24,449 bases of DNA from Basidiobolus meristosporus CBS 931.73 (lineage: Eukaryota; Basidiobolomycota; Basidiobolomycetes; Basidiobolales; Basidiobolaceae), in contig MCFE01000948.1 in NCBI GenBank assembly GCA_002104905.1, forward strand, positions 1 through 24,449, in the 5' to 3' direction. Position 1 is the stretch's first letter. Each line of letters starts with the position of its first letter. The notes under the pieces are model-generated. The model had not been told where the DNA came from and ran no database searches. It saw only the letters and a list, made by a program, of their open reading frames with translations. Below, piece after piece: positions 1 to 9,579 of the stretch. The translations under genes and the position numbers were made by a program.

Positions 1-199
1 GTAGTCCACCATTCTTCTACTGCTGTCAGCAGTGGGGCTTGATTAGGAGCCAGACAACTTTGCTTTATTTTTTGGCAGTATATATATTGAAGTGAGTCAA
101 ACCAAATGGCAGAGAGTGTTACATATATGTGGGTATGGCTGCCAAGTCTTTTATAATGCTTACTGCAGCAGGTCATCATTGAAACTACATTCATATAGG

Positions 200-1620
200 T
201 GGCAATGTCTGAGATTCATGACCGTCTTAAAATCACATGAGTATCAACAAAGGAGTGATATAATAATGTTACATTCTTGAGTGTCAAGCTGTTTGCCTCA
301 TGGACAAGAGTACTATGATTCAATGCTGTACGAGAAGAGAAAAAGACCATGTGGCTTTGTAATAGGCCTCTCAGCCATGAAGCAGATAGACAGCATAGGC
401 AGAATTACAAGGATCACAGCCAGTGTTTTGCCACACAAGTCATATTTGGCCATTCATCAGTCACTACTGTAGTAACTTTATCTTCCTGGCCACTTGATAC
501 TTCTATAAATGGCACCTAGTTGCACTTGTCACCTTGTACCAACTAGGTCTGGTGAGTTTGTGATGCCTTTAAGCTCAGCTCAGCCATCTGGATATGGCAC
601 ACAGAGTGATAGCTTGGAAGAAGTAGCTTACTGATGGATTGTAAGCCTATATCCCCCAGCAATAGTACCCTCCATTAGCCTGGCAAAATCCCAATATGCA
701 ATGAGATAACACCCATGGAAAAAATGCTGTCATGCAGCAGGCAACATATGACCAAGAGACTGTCCTGATAGCAGCATGTGTTAACAGTTGGCTTTCACAT
801 CAGAAAATGCCACCATTGCAAGGTGGCCAACCTGTTAGGAATCCACCACCATGGGAGAAAAATATTGCTAACACTCAGGATATATTTGAGTAATACCCCA
901 TCTAAAGAAACTCAAGCAGTTCAACAAATATTGTGAAGCTATAAAGTACTGCACTCAGTATCAATCAAGTGCAAGCATTTCCAATATATTTGATGGCAAA
1001 CACTACAAACAGCTTAGTAGCAAGGGTGTCTTTCAAGGTATGAATGAACATGCCTTTGCCATGACACTTGATAGATTTTGATTGTACAAGTACTCTACCA
1101 ACATGCAACAATATAAATGCAAGGACTGGATGGACTGGACATGCCTCTATTCATGTGGCTTTCTGAATCCATTTCTACCAAGAGTACATTGGAAGCATTG
1201 GGAGTTATATGTGGACATTGTAGGCATATTTATCCAGTAGCAGATCACCAATCACAATTTGGCACATCTACAGCTTTTATGCAAGAAGTTTATGACAAGA
1301 TTTGAGTGGCTATACTACAAGAATAAAGGTGAATGCATAGATGTCTGCAGTTACTGTATCCATTCTCTACTTGATCTTGCTTCACCTCTTGGGAGTTTCC
1401 TCTAGAGCAGAAGTGTGGGAAGATAGGAAGACAAGTCAAGTTGCAAGAACTACCAAATGCCAATCTCATCAAGAATTTGACCTTCAAGTCTGTCATGGAT
1501 GTGATGAGTTGGTACAGAGAGGACAGCCAGGAAGAGTTGGAAAATACTGAGGACAGATGTGCACATGGAGAAACCTATACCTTTGGCATTAAGAAGTTAA
1601 GCAGCCCTAATGTGTAGGTA
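200..1620 (+). pseudogene. Plavaka-like (CMC/EnSpm) transposase relic, copy 1
   Basis: Broken transposase gene of a cut-and-paste DNA transposon. The clearest part is 1100-1560. Three frames read in order give FEWLYYKNKG, then CSYCIHSLLDLA, then SWEFPLEQKCGKIGR and LPNANLIKNL. That matches the fungal Plavaka C-terminal pattern: FE-LYY, then C/R-x-x-IH-LLHL, then W-x-x-ER-x-G-L and P-x-NL. Bases 250-1090 align with the minus strand of 12684-14080, which gives a second copy. There the 5' part reads RPCGYCRKPF followed by several His, a zinc-finger-like N-terminus; here that frame is shifted. Many stops and frame changes and almost no CpG show long decay. The family name is from motif memory, not a search. 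The 5' edge is approximate. Confidence 0.6.
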
Positions 1621-2260
1621 ATCAGTTAAGTCATGTATGGTTAGGTTGGACACAACAAGCAACTAACTTCTATTAGGACAACTTTACCAAAGTATGATGG
1701 GTTTCTCTTGGTCACAAGGCAATTTCTACACCATTCAATGAGTGAAATCACAAAATCTACTACAAGGCTCAGAAGTATGAGTTCATTTGGACATCTCTGC
1801 ATATTTGCTCACTTCCAGGACTTCAAACAGATACACTACAAGATGATTCATTATCAAGCAACAAACAAATTTGATAAGCATATATACTGGGAGTGAACTA
1901 AGCAGTTACAACACATTGCATATCATGCAAGTGAAGACAATTGGAAATGGTTAGTGCATATTATAGGTAATGATTGTAAGAGTCTTGGCCAAGCCAGCCA
2001 GCCTTGTCCTGTGCTGAGACTCTATTAGCAGCTTTGTAGAAATGTAATGCACCCTGGTATTGGGGAACTCCCTGGGGTATACAAAGGACTTGGGGATGAA
2101 GTTGAAATTTGCGATGCCAGTATATTTTCCCTGTTTTATGGACCTTTACAACCCAAAGATTATGAATTATTGTAATGGCTCATATCCACCTCAGTAAGCA
2201 GCATCAAAAATCAAGGTGGTTATGGAATCACATTGTTTTGTTAATCAATACATGGAGTAA
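1621..2260 (+). other. CpG-poor tail downstream of the transposase relic
   Basis: No intact gene. Short open stretches such as 1708-1896 (FAHFQDFKQIHYK) continue the plus-strand sense of the relic and could be its decayed C-terminal tail, which in Plavaka proteins is long. The base composition is the same CpG-free kind as 1-1620. It changes to CpG-containing sequence near 2260, so this is probably the edge of the old insertion. I found no terminal inverted repeat. Confidence 0.35.
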
Positions 2261-2269
2261 TCTGACGAA

Positions 2270-5200
2270 TTTATAGACACATTGACTACACCAGGAGGCG
2301 GTGGGAGTCTACAACTGTAAAAGGCTAGTTTATTTGTATTAGAATTATTAATGGACTAGAGCTAGATCAACATCCGGATTGATAAATATACCTCCATGAA
2401 TTAAAAACTCCTATTGGGCGATCAACTGGATCGCACTTGTCCGCCACAATTCTTGGAACACCATACCGGTACTCTACTTTCTACCACGGAAATATCAAAA
2501 ACGTATCTTTCTTAACTTGTGATCGGTATTTGACGTTAACATGCTGTCACTTGCCGCAATTCCAAGAAATACGTAATAAAGCTACGATGATATCTTGAAA
2601 TAGATTCGCACTTCTCGAAATCAGTTTCAGAGTAAATTAATACCAACCATACCTAATGTTTGCCGGATTTAAGGCTTGGTATTGAAAGTGGCATACCTCC
2701 TTGTATTTTGTTGTCACCTAGGACTTGCCATTTCCAACTTTAATGATGGCAAGCGTCTCCATATCTACAGAACAATATTAGTGGCCATCTTACTTTAGAT
2801 ATTCTAGGGTAAATATCCTTTACGTAGGAATAAGAAATACCGAAGTATAGTTTGGCGGTCAGAAAAAACTTGGGCCACACTACTCTACAATTGTACAAAA
2901 GGCATGCAGGAACATAATACCCAATCCTGCGCTTCCCTTATCGGCAGTAGAGCCTGGCTTGGCTTAGAGTATGTGAGTAAGAGAACGGGATTCAGAGATG
3001 GAAAGAAATCCGAATTCAAAGGTGCTAAAATGATACCAATACGACCAAAATAACTCCATTTCATGCTACTCTAATTCCGGACTGACCAACTTGTTGGCAA
3101 ACCAGGAGCACTTCACTAGGTGTACCAGGCTTGTTGGAATCGCTGGATTAGCACCTGGTTATTCTTATATCGTGCCTTTAAAAACTGCCGGCTTCAGGTA
3201 AAATATGCCATTATCAATATATGTATGTCGTGGAGACAACCACGTTTCGGACATGGCCTTCCACAAATTATTTATGTAGCATTACCAAGTACAAAAAACG
3301 CCTCTGCTTAAGAAGCCAAGCGAGAACACACTCTTAACAATTTCAGAAAACTTTCATGCCCCTACTCAATTGCCAGTAAACCAGCATTTATTGCATTACG
3401 TGCTTGAATAAACATTAGCCAATTTGTGTTGTGCAATATCTTTCTAAGCTTAGCCAGCCCTTCAGCAAATCGCAATGCTACTCAAAAACTTGCAAACCAT
3501 TCTTCTCAAATCAACGATAGTTCATGGAAGCTTGTCTGCGTGCTTTTGAGCAGCTGATAACTTTTATGCTTGCGCTTCATGGTTGGGCGATAGACAAGTT
3601 CCGCAGGCATGCTTTAATTATCTATCTAAGCTGCATGCCAAGTACGGGGTGGAAGAGGAATTTCGGTTAACCTGCAGGGATTGGATGGATGTGTTTAAAG
3701 CATATATATATATAGTTGGCCTTTCATGTAATGGGTTCTCTCAAAGGGTTTAATGGACCTTGCTTCTTGATGTGTTGACCATGAATGGCTCGGAAAGCGC
3801 TCAAGACTTTAGCATACTTGGATCCATTGAATTCAAGCAAGTGCTCCTATCACTCACGGCTGGTTCCGGTTATTCTTACCTCCATACCATGTTACTGGGA
3901 GTAGAATATTTCAAGCTGGGTTAAACATGAAGTTGGCGCGCACATGCTCCATTGGAAATTGGGGAGGAAAATATCGGTCTGTCAAATATGTCGAATCAAT
4001 TGCCTCTAGCCGGATGATTACAAAGCAGCAAAGAATACTAGCCAAGAATATGCGGATGTGGCCATCTGTTGCATCGATATGCGTTATAGAATCGCCAAGC
4101 AGAATGTCGTCTAGTAGTACAGGTGCTACCCAGCTGGATCCTCTCCTCATGTAGCAATGGGTGAAGATCAGGATTCATCCTCCATGTGCCCCATGTCCGA
4201 TGGGCAGTGTTCATATCGATGATGCCATCCATATGCAAGCACCTGGTTTGAAGCTTGAATGTCTGGTATGTTGATATGCTTGTAAAGCACCCAGCTGATT
4301 CTTCAGGAAATCCGACCGTGCTCCAGATTGAATGGTCGCAAAGCCCAGTGTGCTACTGTCTCTGGATTCTGGCTGTCCCGTCGTGATTGCGAGTACTTTG
4401 CCAGTCAATGGTGTGCCCAGTCCAAACCTTGTACATAGCTATGGGCAGTACATCTCCTGTGTTGTAGGAACCAGTAACGGCCCAAGCAAAGTTTCGGCTA
4501 GGCCGGAGTGAGAGACGCTCAGGCCACACTAATATACGTGGCCACCAGATTCAACACGAATTACAGCCAGCCTATGTGCTATTATATCCCATTTACGGTG
4601 TCCATCAGAGCACCATCCCGATGTCACAGGTGCTCCAAATTAGCTGTCCTGCACTCAAAACTAATCCAGACACGTGACAATGATTGCCGTGGCCCGACCA
4701 CATTGGCTTGGCTCTTTGTCGCAGCACCAACCCCAAGAGTAATCCATCCCCTCACCACCTAGGGGCACCAGGGTGGTCAGCAACGGCATTTGATACAGAC
4801 TTTCTTATGGCTCAGGTTGGATATGTATGGTTCGTTCTATGTTGTCGAGGGTCTGAGGCTGGGTTGTCATGCAGGTTGATTGTAGTAGAGCTGTGCGTAC
4901 TCGGACTCTACGTAGCAACCGGCTTCTGGACTAGGCTTGCACCATTCAACAAGTACGCATGCACAAAAAATCCGTTAGGAGTGACAAATTGGCTTCAGCC
5001 ATTCTTCTCAGGTCCTTTTGCACCCCCGTCGCAGCCGGTTTCATCCAATGTCACTCTCTGATCATCACAAACATCGGTAAGTTTGTTCTAGGTTTGGGCT
5101 GAGCATCGCCGATACCGCACATGGTGATCTTGGACTGCATTTACTGGATACAGTCCCAATGTGAGGGCGTTGGCCAACTTGCTTCGGAATTATTCAGGAG

Positions 5201-5444
5201 ACTCGGCTGTTTGATGGTGATTGACCATCCGTGAAGTAGTTGGGCTAGTCTTGGGGTCAGAGACATTAGTTATAATCAATGAGTGAAGGCTCGGAGCATC
5301 TCATTGACCCGCCACTGTCCCCAGTTGGCAAATGGAGTGGGTGAGGTGGTCATTCATGGAAATGGTGCGTGCACTTGATGTGAGCCTCTGGTTATTGATG
5401 TAGCTTTATTTGGCTAGGCACCTGCTAAATCAATCATAGTACGG
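2270..5444. other. CpG-containing spacer without a recognisable gene
   Basis: Sequence of normal CpG content between the Plavaka relic and the zinc-finger gene. All open frames are short (under about 125 codons) and overlap on both strands. None shows a family motif I recognise. A 47-codon frame starts with ATG at 3781 (MNGSESAQDF) and ends at 3924; it has no supporting evidence. On the minus strand near 4380-4500 a fragment reads FAWAVTGSYNTGDVLP before a stop, perhaps the end of a lost gene. This may be an intergenic region holding upstream control sequence or very old decayed repeats. Confidence 0.5.
3701..3714. repeat. Short (AT)n tract
   Basis: A run of alternating A and T follows AAAGC. 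It is a simple microsatellite. It could act as a TATA-like element, but no gene starts clearly downstream. Confidence 0.6.
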
Positions 5445-5985
5445 TCAACGGACATATTGCAGTGTCATCCTTGTGCAGGGACCATGGTAATCCTCATCCG
5501 GACAAGAATCAGAGGTTCCATGGCGTTTGACTGGTTGGCGAGCACATGGTGGAGTATTCTGCTCTGAAACTCTGCCATTTACTGCTCCAAGCTGTCTCGG
5601 AAGGCCTGAGATCAGACCGCCTAGCTTCATCAGCAACCTTGGAGAGTTGGGATCGTGTCTCAAGCAATGCTGGGCAACTGAATGGATTGAGAGCAAAGGG
5701 GCCTCCGAGGTGGCTGATTGGCTAGATGGCTTATCTGCATCAGGAATGGATCTTTGTTTGCATGATACTCTATCAGGTTTCCAGCAAACAAACCGGATCG
5801 TGCATTTGGGGATCCAATATCGACTGTTAAGGAGGCCGGTCCCGATTGAAACCACAATCAAGACGGAAAAAGGGATATTGACCATAGGCACATCATGGAT
5901 AGGTGATACTGGGGACACCCAAGTAGACGTTTTATTCTTTAGGGAGTGGATGGATGAATACAGATGGTTCGAGCACGATTTATAA
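5445..5985. other. Region open on both strands, no family recognised
   Basis: A 152-codon plus frame (ATG at 5527, stop at 5983) and a 157-codon minus frame (5918 to 5445) overlap almost fully. Such mirror pairs often arise by chance when stops are scarce on one strand. Neither translation has a signal peptide, repeat or motif I recognise. The plus frame ends 130 bp before the zinc-finger start and could be an untranslated leader or an unrelated small gene. I do not assign a product. Confidence 0.25.
5979..5985 (+). promoter_or_regulatory. TATA-like box upstream of the zinc-finger gene
   Basis: TTTATAA lies 131 bp before the ATG at 6116. The spacing would give a leader of roughly 100 nt. There is no other support. 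Confidence 0.25.
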
Positions 5986-6115
5986 GCATGTCATCGCTAT
6001 CGGTGCCGTCATTCATCACACATTTACTAGCAACTCTGCGATCATTTGGGTCCCGAGAGTCTACCTGCCTCTGACATTCTCTCTACACCACCAACAAAGC
6101 CTATCGACCCCACAC

Positions 6116-6802
6116 ATGGATATTCTGGATTTGATCAACCCTGTACAAGCAGCGGAGGAGCGGGTGTACTCGTGCCCCTGGGTTGGCTGCAAGAAGGCCT
6201 TCAAGAGAAGGGCGGATCTGCTAAGACATCACAGAATTCACACAAACGAGAGGTAATGCCGTCAAGCAGGGCAGTTCCGTTTCCAGCAGCTGATCCTGAG
6301 CTTTCTTCGTTTTGCAGGCCGTTCGTTTGTACCGAGTCTGGTTGCGGTCAAAGTTTTATACAGGTAGGTGAGCTACAGGCCTGCATCAATCCATTGTACA
6401 ACGACTGAGCTGCCTTGCCATCAGAAATCCTCGCTGACCATCCACATGCGCACCCATTCTGGCGAGCGACCATTCCACTGCTCATGGGAGTGCTGTTCAA
6501 AATCGTTTAGTGACAGCAGCTCGCTCAGCCGTCATCGGCGAATCCATGCAGGAGACCGTCCATACCAGTGCCACTTCTCTAGCTGCAGTAAGAGGTAATG
6601 TCTTTTTGGGAAGATCTAATCAATGTTCTGCATTCAATTCAAATCCGGTTGCGTATACAGTTTCCGCAAGAAATCCACCCTCTTGAAGCACTTCAGCATG
6701 GCCCACAAATCGGATGAGCCCGCTCTTGATAAATGTAACTCTTCCAGTGTGTTGAACTCGACAGGCTATCGCTTCGCCCCATTTTGCCGCACTTTCTGCT
6801 GA
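6116..6802 (+). CDS. Four-finger C2H2 zinc-finger protein (164 aa, four exons)
   Basis: Predicted nuclear DNA-binding protein. Exons are 6116-6252, 6318-6363, 6425-6594 and 6661-6802. All three introns have GT...AG ends and are 65, 61 and 66 nt. Joining them restores four canonical fingers. Finger 1 is C20-C25-H38-H42, finger 2 C50-C55-H68-H72, finger 3 C80-C85-H98-H102, and finger 4 C110-C115-H128-H133 (H-x4-H). Each has C-x4-C-x12-H spacing. Linkers are TNERPF, SGERPF and AGDRPY, close to the TGEKP linker. Introns 2 and 3 fall inside fingers 2 and 4, so splicing is needed for a functional protein. The N-terminus is only 19 residues and the C-terminal tail about 31, with no recognisable activation domain. 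The ATG at 6116 is the last one before finger 1. The frame is open further upstream to 5954, so a longer N-terminus is possible. The target is unknown. Confidence 0.85.
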
Positions 6803-6905
6803 ATGCCGACGATTTGCTGAACCTTGTAGTATATATCCAATTGTTACTTGGATTTCAAATAATTTTATCATGGTACATATTTCAATGTATTAAGCATTTG
6901 CCAAG

Positions 6906-7254
6906 TGTTGTTAAAATTTGGTATTCCACCTAAATATTCAACTAGCTTAGTCACTTAGATCATTACCTACAAATCTCAGAAAATACTGTTCAAATTCCTT
7001 GCTGGGACTTACTTTGAATATTTTCACTAAAACATTGGGTACTCAGAACATGAAAATTCTCAGATTTGTACAAATTGCCCCAAAGCCTGCACACATATTC
7101 TTGAGACCTTCCTTAACATATTATGCATGTTTGTTATGTCAAGACCATGTAAAAGTATAAATACTACTTTTACATTCAATAAATCATTAAGCAAAAACCA
7201 CATAATCCACTTGTTCTCCTAATCACTTCCAATATCTCCATGACTCTTACAACA
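6906..7254 (+). mobile_element. Copia LTR (old copy), plus orientation
   Basis: A 349-bp segment starts TGTTGTTAAAATTTGG and ends CTCTTACAACA. It aligns along its whole length with the reverse complement of the LTR at 18852-19199. It keeps a TATA-like AGTATAAATAC (about 7153) and CAATAAA (about 7178), so promoter and poly(A) signal are very close together. The flanks CCAAG and CAAAA do not form a target duplication. Copia pol remnants follow in the same orientation, so this is probably a 5' LTR with most of the internal region deleted. It contains no CpG. Confidence 0.8.
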
Positions 7255-8163
7255 CAAAAAAGGCACTCAAGACCCTTTAAAGACAACAGCAACTTTTCTT
7301 GAACCTGCTGTAGAAGGAATGGATGCATATTGAACCAGTACTTCCTAAGGGTGATTAGCAACAGAAAATGACTGAATATTGAAATGTGGTATCCACTGAA
7401 GATAGACTAATCATATCTGCACCAAATGTTAGCAGAAACAAGTATTCTTGGCTATGATTTACTGACTACAGTGCAGCTCAATACTCTATGCACCAAAAAG
7501 CACTCTTTACTCAGTATGAATATTTAAATGCATATTGTTAGGAAAATGCAATGCCATCAAGGTATACAGACCTGACAAAATCAGATCAAAGCAGCATTCA
7601 ATCCTAGGATATGTTGTTTGATCAAAATTCATAATTTTTATAAAAAATGACATTTAATGGTGACAAAAATGCAATATCAAGTTCCCCTATGGTCAGTGTT
7701 AAATTAAAGCAATACAATGGAAGTTTTCTGACTTCAGTGGACTTTGCTGCCATGGTTCAGCCTTGACCAGTGCACAGGAGTATTCCAGAGGTGATCATTC
7801 CAGCATCACAAGGCATGAGATCCAACCTGTTCATAAATAGCCACCTACACCTATTCAGTCTATTTTGATAAGACACACAGTGTAAAAGTGGCCCCAAATA
7901 GCCCTGAGAGAGAGTTCTGGAGATATGCAATCAGTTGCATGTTATTGGTTCAGATGGAAAACTGAACTTGGGACTCTGTCAAATTACCAGTCAAACAAAA
8001 ATCAACTGGATGCATATGGGTCTCCAAGACAAAATATAAGGCTCATGGTACAATTGAAAGATACCAAGCAAGAAATGTGGCACAGGGAGACTCTTAGGCA
8101 GCAGGACTAAACTACACTGAAACTTTAGCATTTGTAGCCAGGCACAAGTTTTTTATTCATCAG
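7255..8163 (+). pseudogene. Decayed Copia pol fragment
   Basis: From about 7480 to 8163 the sequence follows the intact Copia pol at about 22470-23190 in order. The matched part covers the linker between integrase and reverse transcriptase and the start of RT. Examples are GATCATTCCAG at 7793 against 22751, and GGTACAATTGAAAGATAC at 8047 against 23035. CpG positions of the young copy read TG or CA here, and stops and small gaps break every frame. Gag, protease, most of integrase and everything after the RT start are missing. 7255-7480 is unassigned internal sequence. The match stops abruptly at TTTTTTATTCATCA, where the next element begins. Confidence 0.75.
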
Positions 8164-9109
8164 TGGACAAGGTGTCATAGCAAGCATACAACAAATCAGG
8201 TAGGTGCAAGACAGACCAAATAGCTGCACTGGTGTTACAGATGATGTATATACTTGCAAGGTGTTGACTTATAGGGGTTCTGTTTCAAATTTGAGACAAC
8301 CTTGATATTACTTATATCACAAATTCAGCCAGTTTACCAGAGGTAGCTTGCTGATGGTCAGGTGTAACAGCACATGCTGGCACAATTAGATGTGCTGGCA
8401 TGGCACTTGGCTGAGCTTAATATAATGCTACATATTGACACAACCTAGCCTGCTCCAATAAACTTGTGACTAAATGAGCAGTTTGGCAAAATCTGGTAGT
8501 TTTGCTCTGAAGCACATATGTTGACCTGATATGCATTGACCTGATGTGGGGTGCTGTTATAAAGGGTGTTGGCATAGATTGGACCAATATGGGCTGGCAT
8601 GCTGGCATTGCAATGGATAGCAAGGAATTCAGCAAGGCATGCTGGCACAATCTAGATGCAGTTGTTTGCAGTCTCTGTACTTCCTCTTGCAGTTCACTTT
8701 CAAATTCCTCATGGTATTCAGTTACCTACTGTCTGATACTTTAAAACTGTTGCCTTGATGAGTCTTATGTATAGTGCTCTTGGAAGCAACTTGGGTCTGT
8801 TTATACATTGCATGATATGTTAGTCATTTCAGGCAAAAACTCATTCAAAATCTCTTTAGTTCCCAAAGATGAGGCACAATTAGATCTGTCCAACTCATAC
8901 TATGCAAATTGCATGCAGAAATGGTCTTGCATGGCTTCTTCATCAAATCCCTTCACTCTCAGCTCATTCTTAATTTCAATACTTATCCTGTTGTATATCT
9001 TCTTACTTACATTGGCTGGCATCTTGATGTGGAACTTGTACCACAGCTTTTTACTCAAATTCTTTTATCTCTGTCAACTCACTGAGGTACTCAGCTCTGC
9101 TAGATTAAT

Positions 9110-9428
9110 CCCTAGAAAAAAACTGAGAAAAGGCCAGAAAAATACCATCATAGTATCAGCTGAATTCCAAGTTTCTCAAAATTAACAACTCTCAATATCT
9201 CTGTTCTGGGCTGATGTGCAGGCAAGCAAACAAGTTCTCCAGGAGGAGACTAGGCCCACTGGCATCCATCCCAAATTTGATAATTAGCAGCCCATTACTT
9301 CCGTCAAAAAATGCATTTGAAATTTTGAACCCAAAACACCAGCTGAATACCAGCAAAATACCAATAGAATACCAGCAGAATACCAGCTAAAAATCAGATG
9401 AATTTCAAGTTTGATATTTTTCATAGGG
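9110..9428. mobile_element. 319-bp MITE, copy 1
   Basis: Starts CCCTAGAAAAAAAC and ends ATTTTTCATAGGG, giving terminal inverted repeats CCCTA-GAAAAA. Directly repeated AAT lies on both sides (9107-9109 and 9429-9431). A homologous copy of identical length, in opposite orientation, is at 13092-13410. It has no coding potential. Inside is a tandem 11-nt motif (see 9348-9391). Both the 3-bp duplication and the short TIR fit a Harbinger-type non-autonomous element. It interrupts the partner ORF relic. Confidence 0.75.
9348..9391. repeat. 11-nt tandem repeat, four units, inside the MITE
   Basis: Four consecutive 11-nt units on the GAATACCAGCA theme. The second unit is more diverged. The same array, on the other strand, is recognisable in the second MITE at about 13136-13180, so it belongs to the element and is not a local expansion. 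Confidence 0.7.
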
Positions 9429-9579
9429 AATGAATAGTGCCTAAATATCTCTATGAAGGCTCATTATAGATGCCTGGGCCATACTGAAATCATTTGGCAA
9501 GAACTTGAATGGATCCAACATCAAATTTTCTGGTCAAGACCATGCTTGTAAGCTGGGGGATGGGCTTATCTGGATTGTA

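Larger units (their letters stand above)
8164..9575 (-). pseudogene. Partner ORF of the Harbinger-like element, left relic
   Basis: Minus-strand homologue of 16564-17977. Conserved stretches include the region reading NIEIKNELRV (about 8965) and the 5' part encoding FKFLPNDF-like residues (about 9500). The 319-bp MITE at 9110-9428 splits it, and removing the MITE restores continuity with the other copy. Stops occur in all frames and there is no CpG up to about 9300. Function is unknown. In PIF/Harbinger elements the second ORF usually encodes a Myb/SANT-type DNA-binding protein, but I cannot show such a fold here. Confidence 0.55.

Noticed and set aside
3911-4408. Chain of minus-strand frames (65-79 codons) opposite a plus frame
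   Set aside because: The pieces need several unsupported introns or frameshifts to join and show no recognisable domain.
4684-5061. 125-codon plus-strand frame in the CpG island
   Set aside because: It overlaps another open frame, has no motif and no convincing start context, and ends in low-information Pro/Ser-rich sequence; not enough to call a gene.
8417-8744. Several short overlapping frames on both strands
   Set aside because: They are fragments of the decayed partner ORF and its antisense; the alignment with 17100-17430 explains the region better.
8808-9185. 125-codon frame with a hydrophobic Leu/Ile-rich segment resembling a membrane protein
   Set aside because: It lies antisense to the partner ORF relic and runs into the MITE; the hydrophobic stretch is the complement of a Lys/Glu/Asn-rich coding segment.
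9110-9428. Possible CRISPR-like array because of the regular 11-nt units
   Set aside because: The units are contiguous without spacers, too short, and repeated in a second transposon copy.
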